From NCBI RefSeq assembly GCF_009466385.1, contig NZ_WIAQ01000022.1:1-47222 (forward strand): a stretch of DNA of 47,222 nucleotides, given 5' to 3'. A program made the translations under genes and the position numbers. The notes under the pieces are model-generated. The model saw only the letters and a program-made list of their open reading frames with translations. It was not told where the DNA came from and made no database searches. The DNA comes from Peribacillus tepidiphilus (GTDB lineage Bacteria > Bacillota > Bacilli > Bacillales > DSM-1321). The stretch's first letter is position 1, and every line of letters starts with the position of its first letter. Positions 46,535 to 47,222 of this stretch are shown in pieces.

Positions 46535-46575
46535 AAAGGATGGTTCTCCTTACAGGAGGCCATCCTTTCTTAATT
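46535..46575. terminator. Terminator of hag
   Basis: A long hairpin with AAAGGATGG / CCATCCTTT as outer stem and CTCCT / AGGAG as inner stem, then a T-rich run. It overlaps the end of the minus-strand endonuclease remnant. Confidence 0.85.
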
Positions 46576-47080
46576 CTCTTAATTTGTAAACAATGGACCA
46601 GTAGGTACGGTTTAATTCAAGTGCTATTTGTTTATCTGTTTTTCCTTCTCTTTTGTAATGAATTAACTTTGCTATTTCTTCATCTGTATAATTACTCCAT
46701 CGACTTGAATCGGAAGACACTATTCGATAATTAGGAAACTGTTTTTCTAATTTTCCCTTCTCTATTTGAAATCTCTTATCCCAGTCATATTTATACTCCA
46801 TATTTGGACAACTGTTTGCTATGGGAAGAATTAGTTGAAGAAAATCCAGACTTTCTAGAACAGTTGTAAGTCTCAAAACATAACCAAATCCGTCCGGTCT
46901 TCTATTAATCTTAAATTTGATTCCAAAGTGTTTATGTATATGTGATTGTAAAACGAGTAGTTCATCTAAGGGGTAATTTTGCAGGTACAAAAAAATATGT
47001 GGAGTTAAATAAACGAGCTTTTTACGATTGTTTAGTCTTTTTGTGATGCTTAGTGATCCGTCATCTAAATCAAAGAATTG
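46550..47080 (-). pseudogene. LAGLIDADG-type homing endonuclease, C-terminal part only
   Basis: The open frame begins after a stop at 47081-47083 with QFFDLDDGSLSITKRLNNRK, which matches the second LAGLIDADG region (W/F-x-x-DDGS) of these enzymes. It continues with VLQSHIHKHFGIKFKINRRP and FLQLILPIANSC. The tail (about the last 45 residues) is an added SANT/HTH-like module, YTDEEIAKLIHYKREGKT and IALELNRTYWSIVYKLREL. The N-terminal half, with the first catalytic helix, is missing; an IS end begins eight bases upstream. An internal TTG (46990) could start a 146-residue product, but this would lack the catalytic Asp region. Confidence 0.75.
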
Positions 47081-47088
47081 TTAAAAAA

Positions 47089-47222
47089 GGTAGTGTCAAA
47101 AGTTCTATGAAAAACTAGTTCTAGGCATCTCCGCCAGGATTTCAGGAATAGCCAAGTCCGCAATCGCTCTTGACAAACAGTCGAAAAAGGTTGCGATACG
47201 GCCATCAAGGGCGAAGGGAACA
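47089..47222 (-). mobile_element. IS element end with transposase C-terminus
   Basis: A terminal sequence GGTAGTGTCAAAAGTTCT begins at 47089. On the minus strand, 47105-47221 encodes a frame ending ILAEMPRTSFS and a stop, with FALDGRIATFFDCL before it, running off the window edge. It looks like the tail of a transposase; I cannot assign the family. It interrupts the endonuclease gene. Confidence 0.6.

Overview
The window comes from a low-GC, motile, Gram-positive member of the Bacillaceae. Three things show this: strong AGGAGG ribosome binding sites, TTG starts, and a gene order that from memory largely matches the Bacillus subtilis stretch hag-csrA-fliW-yviE-flgL-flgK-flgN-flgM-yvyF-comFC-comFA-degV-degU-degS-yvyE-LCP ... 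tagO ... lytC-lytB. I cannot name the genus. No rRNA or tRNA genes were seen. Both ends of the window lie inside insertion sequences.

Layout. (1) 1-910: end of an IS3-family element. (2) 1198-4695: secreted S8 protease with C-terminal beta domains, followed by IS3 and MITE debris. (3) 5167-9345: a small unknown gene, then the accessory secretion pair slaP-secA2 on the minus strand. (4) 9345-13132: a lytB/lytC-like pair, a SpoIID-domain protein and an amidase that both carry cell-wall-binding type 2 repeats. (5) 13394-27036: tagO, then a glycan locus with three glycosyltransferases, a flippase, an epimerase, four enzymes that should make UDP-GlcNAc(3NAc)A (WbpA/B/E/D type), a polymerase/ligase and a chain-length-type protein. 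It occupies the place where B. subtilis has teichuronic acid genes. (6) 27050-29500: a NERD-domain gene flanked on both sides by arrays of one 20-21 bp repeat. (7) 29507-33796: LCP ligase and yvyE (minus), then degS and degU. (8) 34021-36100: a second and a third 21-bp array with different sequences, a complete 285-bp MITE with an 8-bp target duplication, and a DegV-family gene. (9) 36497-38669: comFA-comFC, without comFB. (10) 38914-46530: late flagellar operon yvyF-flgM-flgN-flgK-flgL-yviE-fliW-csrA and hag. (11) 46535-47222: a minus-strand, N-terminally truncated LAGLIDADG endonuclease gene, cut by another IS.

The most striking element is at the 3' end of hag. A group I (IA-like) intron core lies after the last conserved codons. 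The reading frame running into the intron encodes a complete flagellin C-terminus and stop codon, and the downstream exon encodes the same C-terminus again with different, largely synonymous codons. Flagellin could therefore be made with or without splicing. Other notable points are a CsrA-type hairpin in the hag leader next to fliW-csrA, sigma-D-like promoters for flgM and hag, the three unrelated 21-bp arrays, and the MITE.

The secretion (SecA2/SlaP), cell-wall hydrolase (LytB/LytC), glycan (TagO, Wbp, Wzx/Wzy-like, LCP) and motility (DegSU, Hag) genes together form a cell-surface and lifestyle-switch region.
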